This document shows positions 41,599-52,205 of a stretch of DNA of 64,000 nt, one piece after another. This stretch comes from Crossaster papposus (Eukaryota > Echinodermata > Asteroidea > Velatida > Solasteridae). Where the stretch lies: positions 310,001 to 374,000 of the forward strand of contig JBAIAA010000533.1 of the NCBI GenBank assembly GCA_037893245.1. The letters run 5' to 3'. The position numbers and the translations under genes were made by a program. The notes under the pieces are model-generated. The model saw only the letters and a program-made list of their open reading frames with translations, made no database searches and was not told the DNA's origin. Position 1 is the first letter of the stretch, and every line of letters begins with the position of its first letter.

Positions 41599-41983
41599 TG
41601 TGACCGGCTCTACAAAAAGGTGTATCATGTAATGGCCCACTCGAAGTTGAGAGGGTAAACATTTCATCAAAATGTGATTTTCATTTTTTGTCATGAATGA
41701 TATCTTTAATACCTATATTTACAGGTTTCATTCAAGGAAATGTTAATTTTGATAAATAAAGTGGAAAAAACCAACATTTTGTGTACATGTAGTACAACAG
41801 AGCCGGCTATTTCAAAGCCTGTTTTCAAAGTTGTATATGTAAACACGTCATATCTCCAAAATGAGAGGGGCTATGGAGCTCTATTATATACCAAATGAAA
41901 GCTTATGTTGTGGGCGTTTCAACCATGTATATAACTCAATTATTTGATTTGCGACATAATACACATTTGTAGAGCCAGTCACA
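41599..41983. mobile_element. Family D element (TGTGACC ends)
   Basis: TGTGACCGGCTCTACAAA and TTTGTAGAGCCAGTCACA are inverted with one mismatch. The interior has AAATGTTAATTTTGATAAAT. Located between BAG3 and SDHA. Confidence 0.75.
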
Positions 41984-42388
41984 AACGAGGATTAAGGTTA
42001 TTTGCTACTTTGTACTTTCACACTGCTCATGCTAAGTTATAAGTTGGGTGTAAGTTATGTATCAAGCCAGGATAGAAAATGTTTGGCTGCTTTATATCTC
42101 AATGGCAAACCCACTGCAGGATTCAGGCAGTGGTCACCAGTAATAAATATTGGAGGGTTTTGAAAGATTCAGGTTTCATGGAGATTTAACACTTTAAAAT
42201 TGGAGAATTCAGGTTATGTGTAACAAGAAAAATGGGGTAGGAAGTTGGGATTGATACCAAGCCCCACTAAAATAGAATGATTGATTGGGTACAATGTAGT
42301 AGACAGTAGGAACTACCGGTATGCAATTTTACAAATGTTTCAAAAGATAGAACATTTAATCTTCTGAAACACCCACTGCTGTTCAAAC

Positions 42389-42560
42389 CGGCTAACTTGG
42401 TGATCGAGTAGTAAGATGTCTGCACCAGAAAGTAGGTTCGAGTCCCACCCGAGTTATTATTTTCTAATAATCTCTCTGGACAACACGGAATAAACAGTGT
42501 TTATTAAGGGCTAAATCCTGTATTGAATCTGCATTTTTTTTTATTTGTGTCAACAATTTG
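42389..42560 (+). mobile_element. Possible tRNA-derived SINE head
   Basis: GGTTCGAGTCC at 42435-42445 is a perfect polymerase III B box. CTAACTTGGTGATCGAGTAG upstream sits where an A box would lie. There is no convincing cloverleaf, so a functional tRNA is not claimed. Confidence 0.4.
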
Positions 42561-43006
42561 ACTGCTTAAAAAATATTGTATTTTTTTTTCTTCTAAATAC
42601 AGATGTTATATACCCATTTTTTGTAATGCCTCAAAATAAATGTGCCCTATATGTGAAATGCATTGTACGTACATTTTTAATCACTGATAATACAGTCGTC
42701 TGTAGTAGTTTAGTCCATGTTTAAAAACAATGCAAGGTATTCGTTAAGTGACTTTGTCATAAACGTGCACGCACGTATAGCTGTTGGTTCCACTCCGTGT
42801 GAACATCGTTCAAGTACCCAATAGGCAGTCTTGCGTGTACTCGACCTGCTTTTTGACATTTTATGAAATCCCCCTTGGTCTGTGTTTGATTCTGACCTCT
42901 TCCAACCATGTTATGCATCATGCTTGTATGTACACAGCCATTTTGTCTCTAAAGATCTTGTTAACCAGTTTGCGCTGGGATTATTTTATTTGATTTGTAT
43001 ATTTCA
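42561..43006. other. Intergenic, no feature recognised apart from a family B tip
   Basis: TTAACCAGTTTGCGCTGGGA at 42961-42980 is a family B terminus. Otherwise plain AT-rich sequence. Confidence 0.45.
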
Positions 43007-43222
43007 GGGGCCAATTTCATAAAACCCGTAAGCACACAAAAAATCTTGCCCAGTAAAAACAGGTTATCGGCCAAAACACCACGTGCTTTTCATTCAAAGC
43101 AAAACCTAGCTGAATACCAGTCACAAACAAACTAAAATGTTGATTTGTAATCCTGGTTTTCCAAAAGAATAACTTTCTCGCTAAGCAAAATTTGGTGCTT
43201 ACACGTTTTATGAAATAGGTCT
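43007..43222 (+). mobile_element. Family C element, diverged copy
   Basis: GGGGCCAATTTCATAAAACC at the left; GCTAAGCAAAATTTGGTGCT and TTATGAAATAGG at the right. Confidence 0.65.
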
Positions 43223-44190
43223 TTTCAGCCAGTAAGCAGTTTTAATCTTGTTCATTTAAAGGTAAAAATACCTTTTGTTTCAATATAACTATAATGTTTT
43301 AAGGTACTGGCTTTTGTTGAATATTGTCGTATGATAAGTCTATGGGGTTCAGTACATGAACAAAGGAAAACACAATAGGGGTCGCTATGGCAAAACACGA
43401 CTTGATGTACGGTACATGTAGCTATTATATTCTAAAGTATTTTCCAACCAGAAGTGATTTTCATAAAACAAAATTTGATAAGAATTCCACACACAGACAT
43501 CACTAATTTGTCTCATATTGACCTATCAGCCATAACAAGTTAATTTTACCTTGGAAAATATTGAAGCATTTACTGAGAAAACCTTGGATTTTGTTGAAAC
43601 CTGTCTCTCAATAGGGTTTGTGCACATGGTGTCAAGTGATAACAATGTATAGAATTCCTTCCAGAAAACTTTCGTTAATTACTAAAGCTCGTCTATAAAT
43701 TGTACAAAATTATAGTGCTTTTTTTAAGAAAAAAAAGTATTCATATTAACTCAAAGAAGGTGTGATAGATCATGGTGCTGTGCACAGACAGATTTCTTTG
43801 TCGATATTTATTTATTTATGGCAAACAAGAAATGTATTCATTACATGTATTATTAATGGGCTGTTTTAAGCATGGCAAAGTGCATTCTTCAATTCAAAGA
43901 CAGCATAAAAGTACCATTGGAGTAACATTAAAGGCTGTTTTGCAAACTTGGAATGTCTGGCATATTTTCAGTGTTTCCGGAATTTATCAAATGGTACGGT
44001 TCACATACAGCCTGGGGCATTGCCCAAGATTGGTTTTTTTTTTGTTCGTCCCTGTAGCGTGCATTGCATAGCAACAAGCCCTTTTTTGTCTTGAAACGGA
44101 AAACAGGATAAGCTGAATAATATATTTTTTTTCAGCCCCTAAAGCCTTAAATTGCATCACAAGTTGCTTTCTTTCGACACAGTTTCACAT
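43223..44190. other. Intergenic, no feature recognised
   Basis: Downstream flank of SDHA (on its 3' side). An open frame at 43772-44071 has no family resemblance and no supporting signals. Confidence 0.4.
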
Positions 44191-44193
44191 TAG

Positions 44194-44423
44194 CCAGTTC
44201 ATGTCAGATGTTGTGTATACACGCAAAGTTTTTTCAGAATTCAAAACTAATAACAGATATATACACTTCACGAGCAAGGCCGGAAATATCCATTGGCGAA
44301 CGAGGCCAGAGATATTAGGGTGTGCTCCCCACAGATGCCGGCCTGAACCCATCTGGAATCGTGAAAAACAATCCCGTGCCTGGGTCCGGTCAATGTCAAA
44401 ATAATCCCGCCGCGAACTGGCTA
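44194..44423. mobile_element. Family B element, about 230 bp
   Basis: GCCAGTTCATGTCAG at the left and CCGCGAACTGGC at the right. The interior GAGCAAGGCCGGAAATATCC and ATGCCGGCCTGAACCC is shared with 49135-49368. It lies just past the SDHA stop, possibly in its 3' UTR. Confidence 0.75.
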
Positions 44424-44604
44424 AAATCAAATAGAAATACTGCCTTTCTCAAACCAAATGGACGTTACAAGATTTAGTTCCACACGACTATAAAACATGT
44501 TTCAATCGATAAATGCTCACAATAATTGTTTTTGTCTTGAAGACATTTACTCTTCTGCAGAAATTTTCAAGAAAGGCTGTACAAATTCAAGACTTTTTTC
44601 CTTT

Positions 44605-44691
44605 TCAATACGAGCGAACAGCTGGGGGGACACTTGAACAATCTTCCTGGTTTAAAGTCTTGTCAATCACAGGTCTGTAAACCAAGTCAAC
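44605..44691 (-). CDS. SDHA: SDHA last exon
   Basis: Acceptor TTTTTTTCTCCACAG before 44691. Encodes [20 protein letters not shown], then VPPAVRSY and TGA, as in the end of animal SDHA. No clear AATAAA was found close downstream. Confidence 0.95.
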   Translation of the reverse strand, partial: VDLVYRPVIDKTLNQEDCSSVPPAVRSY

Positions 44692-47600
44692 CTGTGGAGA
44701 AAAAAAAAAAAAAAGTATTTTGGCAAGTATAAAATGGTTGAGTTTACCAACAAAAACGCCGGACACGTTCGTGACTAGCTCTGCCAAAACCCACAACCAA
44801 TACCGACTACCCATTGTCGTTGATGAAAGTGCCGGTAATATATTATGGTAACCCAGAATGTATTACAAGCACGATAGTTTTAAAGGTAGGATACACCATT
44901 TGCAGATATCAGTTTTGTTTACCACCGAACTATTAACCAGTTCGCGCCGGAGGATGTATATTATACAAATATTGACTGCTTTGAGTGGTATAGTAAAACT
45001 AGCCTCCCGAGGTGATCCATGGAGCATTCTATTTTCCCGAGGCGAAGCCGAGGGAAAATATAATGCTCCATGGATCACCGAGGGAGGCTAGTTTTACTAT
45101 ACCGCGAAATAAAGCAGTCAATATTTGTTTTATAACACCTCACTCACAGATTCTGCTCAATTTAAGCTTTCTGAAAGTATAGTATAGTATAATTCAGTGT
45201 CAACCTACGTGCAAGCAGTGCGTTGTTTACGAAAGAAATGTACGTTAAATTTGCGTTTTGAAAGGGCACCCGACTATTTGTATCTTCGTTTCTTTTTTCT
45301 CGATCATACGTGTACTTGTTGCCTTGATGAACGGGTGCGAAGGTGATAGAGCAATGTTTACGCAATGCACCGAAACACACGTCTGGGTTTTAGTCACGCT
45401 TTCGTTGCTATGCGCATAGTACTTTTTCAGAACGAGGCTGCGTGGTATAGTCTTTTTGGAGCGCAAGTAAAAAATAGTAAAAATAGCAAGTGACACGTGA
45501 CGCGCTCTCGGCCAATCAAGACACAGAAGCTGTGAGTGAGGTGTTATAAAAATGTATATAAAGTTTTGTCTAGATTCAAAACGGATGGCGCATAAACATG
45601 CCACGAGCAATGTCGGAAATGTCTGTCAGGAGCGAGCAAGGCCGGAAATGTGTGGGTGTGCTTCCCGGTAATATCAGCCTGAACCCGCCTCAGATCAATT
45701 ACAGGATATCTAGCGCAGTCATTTTGCTAGATGCTTACAATCATTATTTACTTTCAAATAAGTAAGATATTTCTTAATAATCCGGTAGTAAAAAATGTTG
45801 ATATCTGCAAATGGTGTTTCCTACTATTAACGATGGATGGGTAGTCAGTTCGGCTGAAACCTGACAGTATGCCAACCGGATATTTGACCCACCTTTCCGC
45901 TTTCGAGATCCATGTTGCTAAGGGTGTGCTTCCGCCAGTGTTCCTTAAACGGCTTGGGTGTCTGTCCATCCAATGTCTTGCTGTAGTCATACTCATCAAT
46001 ACGGGTCTGGAGGAAAGAAAAAAAGAGTTAAGAATTTACAAAAGACTTTCTGGGTGAATTTGAAACCCTGTTCTCGTGATGAATGAACATGCGAACAGGG
46101 TTCCGAATCACGAGAATTCACACGTAACGGCTTCCGCGTACCCGCTCAGTTGGGAGCAGATGAAGAACGTCAAGAACAAAGATGGCGGACTTAAGCCCTC
46201 TTCAGAACTTGCCTTAATTTTGTGCATAACAAATTGGAACAAAGGGAAACACAATAGGGGATCCTATGTCGTTGTGGTAAAACACGACTACATGCGTAAG
46301 CCTGTAATACATACCTTGAAATCCTCCCGTGCGTGGGCTCCTCTACTTTCCTTGCGCGCCTCGGCGGCAACTATAGTCTGTACAGAGTTCACCATTAGGT
46401 TTTGTAGCTCCAATGCCTCGACCAAATCAGTGTTCCAAACAAGACTGCGATCATACAGCTAGGCATTTACAATAAAAAAAAACCACCAAAAATGTACCCT
46501 CCTACTATCACGACTTTCAGGACCTATTCAAAAACCTAAGTAATCCTCTCTTTTAACCAGGGTTGTAGTCGAGTCCATGCAAGTCCGTTCACAAGTCCTT
46601 TCGTGAAGCCAGTCACAAGTGCCTTCATAAAGGCAGTCGCAAGTAACTGGATGAACAATGACAAAGAAATGCTTTTGTCAAAGCTGATTTGAATAGCTTG
46701 TGATTTGAATTGGAACTGAAGGACTTGTTATGGACTTGCAGGGACTTACAGGGACTTGTGATGGACTCGACTGTATCCCTGCTTATAAGACATAAAACGA
46801 ATATCGCCAGGTTCGAACTTTGTAGGCAGACGAATATGTTGATGAGATAAGTTATCTGAAATTTCCATAAAAAGTAAACCAACCGTACTGTTTGTAATCG
46901 CGGAAATACATTCTAACAAGAATAATGACAAAATATTGTCACAAAAGTGTATTTCAAGCTTCAAATCTTCCCCCCAAAATATTCAATTTTGTTCTCCGTT
47001 GTTCCGAATGTCGCCATCTTGGATCTTGCGAACCCGTCTCGCAAGCAAGACCCGTTAAAATAGGACCTGGATCAGCTCTCGATGCACCAAATCTATGAGA
47101 AACAAACTGGGGCCAATTTCATAGAGCTGCTAAGCACAACAATTTGCTTAGCATCACAATTTGTCCTTGGCAAAAACAAGGTTACAGACCAAATTTTCAG
47201 CTGATCTTTATTGTTTTGGATTAATAATCAGCTGTTTTCTTGCTTAGCATGAAAAACACGTATAATTTTGGCTGGTAACCTGTTTTTAATGAGCAAGACT
47301 TTTTGTGCTAAGCACATTTTTTTGCTTAGCAGCTCTATGAAATTGGGCCCAGGCCTCAAAGTCAGCATTTTCATGCCGACTTACCTTCACGTCGTCCATA
47401 GTCTTGTAAGTGTCCATAATGAGGTCCACCCCTTCCTTCAGGGATTCGCCTGTTCGAAACACGGCCGCGTTGCTCTGCATGACCTGCAAGTAAAACAAGG
47501 ATGGTTCCCGAATCCCATGTCACGAATGCTTTCGCGATTATCCTATTTTACAACTTAACCTCAAATGGCCTTTGAACTCAGTACTTGACCTTTGACATGA

Positions 47601-50600
47601 CCTTCATATAAAGGTTCAAATACTGCATACATGACACAAGTTTGATTGCAATTGGACCTCAAGTTTTGAAATAAAACAATTTTTACAGTTCCAGCTTGTT
47701 TTACAACTTGACCTCAACTGACCTTTGACTGCAATACTTTGACCTTTGACATAATCATCATGTGAAGGTTACAATACTGCACGTATGACCCAAGTTTGAT
47801 TGCAATTAAACCTCATGTTTTCGAATGAGACACGTTTTACAATTCAAGCCTATTTTATAACTTGACCTCAAATGACCTTTGACCTTAGTACTTGACCTTA
47901 ACACAACTAAGATACAAAGGTTACACTATTGCATCCATGACCCATGTTTGAATGGAATGGGACTTCAACTTGGCATATTAGACTACTTTTTCGAAACTTT
48001 AACCAAAATGACACACTGACACATACATAAGTACAGAAATGGTGATTGCATGGTTTCTTTCAAAACTTTGCTCAGGCGAGACAAAAATGAAAAAAGACCT
48101 GTTTTTGTCTGAGACAAATACAGAGGGCCTTTTCGAATCCCTGGCTTTGTCTTCGTATTTGTGACCTGTCATCACAAAATGAGTGTAAAGTCGCACAGAG
48201 TGATTTTCCAGTACGACCAGTCAAAGTCAAAATTTGAAGGGGTGGTCGATTTTTAGATTATATGGTTTTTTTTAAGACTAAATCCCCAACAATCAATTCC
48301 CAATTTTTCAGGCCGATCAGATAAAAACAAAATTAGTTTTTGAGACAATTTTGACTATGCCTTTCTATGCCTTTCACACAATTTCTCGCAAGAAATGCCA
48401 GTTTTCTCATAATCTCTGTATTAAGACTCCAGACTAAAAAAAAAAAAAATATTGAGTATCAAACCTCCAAGTGTTATATACCATTGGAAAGCTCTGTTTC
48501 CACAGAATTTAGAAATACCCATATCTCAATTTTTTATTTTGCTGACTTTACGCTCATTTTGTGATGACAGGTCACATTTGGCTTAGGGTGATTTTAAGCT
48601 CCCAACTCCGGGAAATCCAGCAAATTTTTGGTGCCTGTTTGTGCTTCAGAAACATTCAATCCGTTGATATGAACCCAAAAGTTGGAATATTCTATTTGCT
48701 TTCTCAGTGATTCGGAACTTGGAGGCGAAGCCGAAGCAGAAGATGAAGCAAAGGTTTTGAAAACTTCCAGAGCTTCTCCTGGACAATGAATGGTTCTGTC
48801 CGTCATTTGCCACTGGCTCACCTTCTGCATGTTTAGCCTGATGTCTGCCACCTTGGTACCGCCGTCGGCGTAGCGCACCATGTCAATGTTGGCCACGGAA
48901 GCCTCGCCGGCATCCTAATAAACACCGGATAAACGTAGCCAAAGTGAATGGTTAGGCAGACAATCAAATGTAATGCGATCAAACAAAATCAAGTTTTTTT
49001 GGTATATTTATTTAAAGGGAACTTTAGCTTTAATGTGGTGAAAATCTCATGTAGATTCGACTCTAGGTTCAAAAGTTACGACATGTCAAGTAGTGGCACA
49101 TTAAAAAGAAGAGAAGAGAAAAAATCAGGTTTAACCAGTTCGCGCCGAATGGCGAATATAAACGCAAAGTTTTCCCCAGAGTCAAACTGAATGACGCATA
49201 AACACGCCACGAGCAAGGCCAAAAATGTCTGTCAGCAGCCAGCAAGGCCGGAAATGCGTGGATGTGCTTCCCGGTACTGGCGGCCTGAACCTGCTTCGGA
49301 TCGAGTTTCGTTAAAAATAATCCCGCACGTCGGCTCGGTGATGTTAAAATAATCCCAGCGCGAACTGGTTAAAGTAAGTTTTTTAATTGAGTCATTGAAA
49401 GGCCCATTTTTGATAATGGCAAAACAAAGTCCTTAGCAACAGTAACTTTGGTGCAAGATGTGGCAATGAATATTCGCATGTTAATAAAACAGTACATACA
49501 AAAAAATACGGGCATTTCTAAACTTCATTTTTCAATAGCTCAGCAATTTTAGGCGATGATCGAACTGAGGGTTGAAAAAATTACTTGTTTGACCTGATCC
49601 CTTTTGAATTTTCCTGTTACTTTTTGCAAAAAAATCTGATATTGAAAATTCAACCCAAGCACATATTCTTACCCATATCTCCAAATCAGAATTCCAAATA
49701 TTTTGCATCACAAATACCAATCCCATCCTGGACCATTCAGGGTCTAGCTAGCCCCAACCAGTAAGTCAAAGGGATTGGGACTTTGGACTGAACCAATCGG
49801 GCAGGATTAACTCAACAAGCCACGGGATTGTTTTTCGCGAACCCCGATCCGAGACGGGTTCAGGCCAGCATCTGTGGGTAGCACACCCTGATGTTGGCCT
49901 CGCTCGCTGCAAGCCAGTCGCTGACAGATATTTCCAGCCTTACCCCCGACGTCTTTATGTGAGGTTCGGGGCAGAAAGGCAAGAGGCTTGTAAATAATTT
50001 CGGAGTTTGGGGGAATGCACAGGCATTTTATTCGTGGGTGAGTTCAGGCTGGTCACAGCACAGTTCCTGGTCAACTGTAAGTGTGATGTGTACACCCTGT
50101 GTGTCCCCACTCAAACATAGCCCAACACGTAGAACCAATGGCCAGTCATCACAGCCCTGATCCTGAACACTGAACAATGCATGGACCCATCTGTACCAAG
50201 TCAATAAAACTTTAACAAGTTGGAGTTTGGCAGGTTTAGTACTGTTAGGTTCAGAACCAATAATTACTGAACCTGTGTGCAGTTGTTGATGTTTGTTTAG
50301 GTTTGGTATGCTTTCTAGTGCGAGAGCCTAGGGGGTTAGGGTTAAAGCAAAACTGACCGGTTTCAAATCGGGCTGGGCGTCGCTGGGCTTGTTCAGGTCC
50401 CGGATGGTGTGGGCGCAGGCGCGACCAAAGACCACCAGATCCAGAAGAGAGTTGGCCCCCAGGCGGTTAGCTCCGTGGACCGACGCACAGGCAGCCTCAC
50501 CGCAGGCGTACAGGCCGGGCACAATCTTGTCTTCGCCATTCTCGTACGTGATCACCTTCAAATTTAGACACAGATGGGTTTTTTGTGCTGCGGGTGAGCA

Positions 50601-51872
50601 GCTCAAGAAATCACCATTTCTCTTCTTTTTTGTAAAAATTAAATTAAATGTAAGTTCTTATATAGCGCTTTAGACTCCCACAATGTGGGTGTATCAAAGC
50701 GCTTTACATTATTACCCCGGTCATTGGGCCCATGAAACATTCCAAATACCATCTCAGCTCCCTGGGGAATATACAGCTCGATGCTGCCATTTCGGCGCAA
50801 AGTATCTAAATTCAACCACAATAACCATCTCTGCCCCTCACAGTTAGTTATTAGTAACAAACGCTAGTTTGGGGTACATTCCATTCACAAGATAATTACC
50901 AACTACGCAATTAATATACCATTTGCCAGCTCAACATTTTAAAAAAGGTGTTCGACAACTAACCTTGTAAAGTTTTAGCTCTGTGAATGATGCATATTCC
51001 GAGGAAAACAATATTCTTAGACTTCCCTTACAATTAATATTGCCGAGTCACAATTTGAATTGCGACCACAATTCTCAGCAAGCGTATTGCAGCTACTCGC
51101 GTGTCACACACTGAACAGGCCAATAGTAGCGCCAACGCGTGTGCAATGTTTGCAGAAATGTCCAAATGTACGTCTCTGAGATGCACATTTGGCATTCTTT
51201 TGTTATTTTCCTCAAAATGACAGCATGCCAGATGAAATCATTTCACAGGGAGTTTAGAATCATTAATATCTTTACAACAAGTAAGCCTTTCAACCCTATT
51301 TTGGTTGGTTACTTTGTGGATAGTTGCAAAAAGGTATATTCCACCTTTAATGAAAATGCAATTTAGAGAGTCAGCAAACAGACAAAGCAATCTCACTGGT
51401 ATTCAAGCATCAGATGAACGAGGATCGCGATGCGTAACACTGCCCATTGAAATACGGTTGCTGGGTAAACAGCGTCTTCCTACAACCGCGCTCGACCGAA
51501 CCCATACCTGTCCTTTGTAGTTGGTCGGTACCCCGCCCATGTTGTAATGCACCGTTGGAAGCACGGGCACCGGGTCCCGCGTCACGTCCACGCCGGCGAA
51601 GATCTGCGCGGTCTCCGAGATGCCCGGCAGTCGGGAGGCCAGCGTCTCAGCCGGAAGATGCGACAACTGCAAAAAGACGTGGTCCTTGTCGGGGCCGCAG
51701 CCCCGCCCCTCGCGGATCTCCATGGTCATGGAGCGCGACACGACGTCGCGGGAAGCCAGGTCCTTGGCGGTCGGCGCATAGCGCTCCATGAACCGCTCCC
51801 CCTCGCTGTTGATGAGAATGGCGCCCTCGCCGCGGCAGCCCTCGGTGATGAGGCAGCCTGCGCCGTAGATAC
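44605..51872 (-). CDS. SDHA: Succinate dehydrogenase flavoprotein subunit, 3' part of gene (seven exons)
   Basis: The catalytic subunit of mitochondrial complex II, which oxidises succinate to fumarate with covalently bound FAD. Exons 51872-51508, 50555-50358, 48914-48822, 47483-47385, 46458-46315, 46006-45893 and 44691-44605 join in frame with canonical GT/AG borders, giving about 366 residues and a TGA stop. Recognisable segments are [91 protein letters not shown] and the C-terminus VPPAVRSY. These carry the capping domain, the active-site region ([14 protein letters not shown]) and the C-terminal domain. The mitochondrial targeting signal and the FAD-binding N-terminus (about 300 residues) are not found up to 55.7 kb and should lie beyond the right array. 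Confidence 0.95.
44883..44935 (-). mobile_element. Family A fragment
   Basis: AGGTAGGATACACCATTTGC preceded by TTTTAA; truncated after ACTATTAA where the family B element starts. Confidence 0.7.
44936..45695 (+). mobile_element. Family B element split by an insertion
   Basis: TTAA plus CCAGTTCGCGCCGGAGGATG starts a family B copy. It resumes at 45552 with ATGTATATAAAGTTTTGTC and runs through ATGGCGCATAAACATGCCAC and CGGCCTGAAC-like sequence to about 45695. The 590 bp between (44962-45551) are a later insertion. Confidence 0.7.
44962..45551. mobile_element. Foldback insertion with 8-bp direct repeats
   Basis: ATGTATAT occurs at 44954-44961 and 45552-45559, flanking the insert, as an 8-bp target duplication would (hAT-like). 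The left part, 44969-45127, is a palindrome with arms of about 70 bp (AATATTGACTGCTTT ... GGTGATCCATGGAGCATT). The rest, 45130-45551, has perfect 22-bp inverted ends, TTTTATAACACCTCACTCAC-AG / CTGTGAGTGAGGTGTTATAA-AA. Confidence 0.7.
45700..45833 (+). mobile_element. Family A element, 3' part
   Basis: CAGGATATCTAGCGCAGTCA ... CTGCAAATGGTGTTTCCTAC. It ends about 60 bp from an SDHA exon. Confidence 0.75.
45893..46006 (-). CDS. SDHA: SDHA exon: EHWRKHT segment
   Basis: Acceptor CCTCCAG and donor GTGGGT. Encodes [20 protein letters not shown], then [18 protein letters not shown]. Confidence 0.95.
46315..46458 (-). CDS. SDHA: SDHA exon: AREDFK segment
   Basis: Acceptor ATGCCTAG and donor GTATGT. 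Encodes [20 protein letters not shown], then [20 protein letters not shown] and AHAREDFK, typical of SDHA. Confidence 0.95.
46558..46781. mobile_element. 224-bp MITE in SDHA intron
   Basis: CAGGGTTGTAGTCGAGTCCA-T and ATGGACTCGACTGTATCCCT-G are inverted with two mismatches. Repeats of CAAGTCC/GGACTTG lie inside. Confidence 0.8.
47109..47352 (+). mobile_element. Family C element next to an SDHA splice donor
   Basis: CTGGGGCCAATTTCATAGAG-CTGCTAAGCAC and GCTTAGCAGCTCTATGAAAT-TGGGCCCAG ends. It stops about 32 bp from the donor of the exon ending at 47385. Confidence 0.88.
47385..47483 (-). CDS. SDHA: SDHA exon: [10 protein letters not shown] segment
   Basis: Acceptor TTGCAG and donor GTAAGT. Encodes [20 protein letters not shown], then [13 protein letters not shown]. 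Confidence 0.95.
47542..48003 (+). repeat. Three tandem units of about 154 bp in SDHA intron
   Basis: Units start near 47542, 47695 and 47849 with (CCTA/CTTG)TTTTAYAACTTGACCTC. Each has one or two TGACCTTTGAC boxes and a CAAGTTTGATTGCAATTGGA-like segment that resembles, at low identity, the outer array monomers. 47873-47885 is TGACCTTTGACCT, a perfect DR1 on the minus strand. Confidence 0.85.
48160..48576. mobile_element. Family D element, full-length
   Basis: TGTGACCTGTCATCACAAAA-TGAG and CTCATTTTGTGATGACAGGT-CACA are inverted (about 30 bp). The inner TGTAAAGTCGC/GCTGACTTTAC also pairs. It lies in an SDHA intron. Confidence 0.88.
48822..48914 (-). CDS. SDHA: SDHA exon: ADIRLNMQK segment
   Basis: Acceptor TTATTAG and donor GTGAGC. 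Encodes [20 protein letters not shown], then [11 protein letters not shown]. Confidence 0.95.
49135..49368. mobile_element. Family B reference copy (piggyBac-type MITE)
   Basis: CCAGTTCGCGCCGAATGG ... CCAGCGCGAACTGG, with TTAA exactly on both sides (49131-49134 and 49369-49372). A TTAA target plus CC...GG tips is the piggyBac pattern. 234 bp, non-coding, in an SDHA intron. Confidence 0.85.
49820..49966 (-). mobile_element. Family B fragment
   Basis: CACGGGATTG, CGAGACGGGTTCAGGCCAGC and TATTTCCAGCC follow the family B order in reverse; ends degraded. Confidence 0.6.
50358..50555 (-). CDS. SDHA: SDHA exon: active-site ANRLGANS segment
   Basis: Acceptor TTTGAAG and donor GTCAGT. Encodes [20 protein letters not shown], then [20 protein letters not shown] and [14 protein letters not shown]. 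The Arg of ANRLG corresponds to the substrate-binding arginine of the family. Confidence 0.95.
50638..50870 (+). repeat. Dispersed repeat with TATATAGCGCTTTA/AAAGCGCTTTA
   Basis: TTATATAGCGCTTTAGACTC, then GTATCAAAGCGCTTTACAT and TTACCCCGGTCATTGGGCC. This phrase is familiar as a dispersed repeat of invertebrate genomes (recalled, not checked). The full boundaries are unclear. Confidence 0.5.
51508..51872 (-). CDS. SDHA: SDHA exon: first exon in the window
   Basis: Acceptor TTGTTTAG before 51872 and donor GTATGG. The first two bases complete a Gly codon, so an upstream exon is required. Encodes [12 protein letters not shown]..., [59 protein letters not shown] and [12 protein letters not shown]-rich compared with the introns. 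Confidence 0.96.
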
Positions 51873-52205
51873 CTAAACAACACAGAGAATCAATCGCTCT
51901 TCCTCAAATAGTAGGGGTCCTTATGTCGTCAGGTGTTTTTTAAGACCTAGAAGTGATCTGAAAACAGTTTTGGAATGCTTGGTGGGTCCATTTTACAGAA
52001 TTATACGTTTCCAAAATTTCTTTTGGGGGTTTGGTCATTTTCTGTGGCTATTTTTAGAAAAAAAGGGGGGGGGAATGTGAAAACCGCTATATATGCACGC
52101 CAAAATCAACACCGCTTACTGATTTTTAATTCCTATCTGTGAGTTGAATCTAAATAAATATCCGCAATGTTTTCAAATGATAATTAAATATGTTTTATGT
52201 ATATA
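51873..52205. other. SDHA intron, nothing recognised
   Basis: No upstream SDHA exon is seen here on the minus strand. Confidence 0.45.

Noticed and set aside
42389-42462. A tRNA gene
   Set aside because: The B box is perfect, but no convincing acceptor stem or anticodon arm could be folded. Better read as a SINE head.
43772-44071. 99-codon frame between BAG3 and SDHA
   Set aside because: No family resemblance, no splice or promoter signals, and AT-rich composition like the flanks.
51547-51876. Plus-strand frames opposite the SDHA exon
   Set aside because: Shadows of the GC-rich SDHA exon on the other strand.
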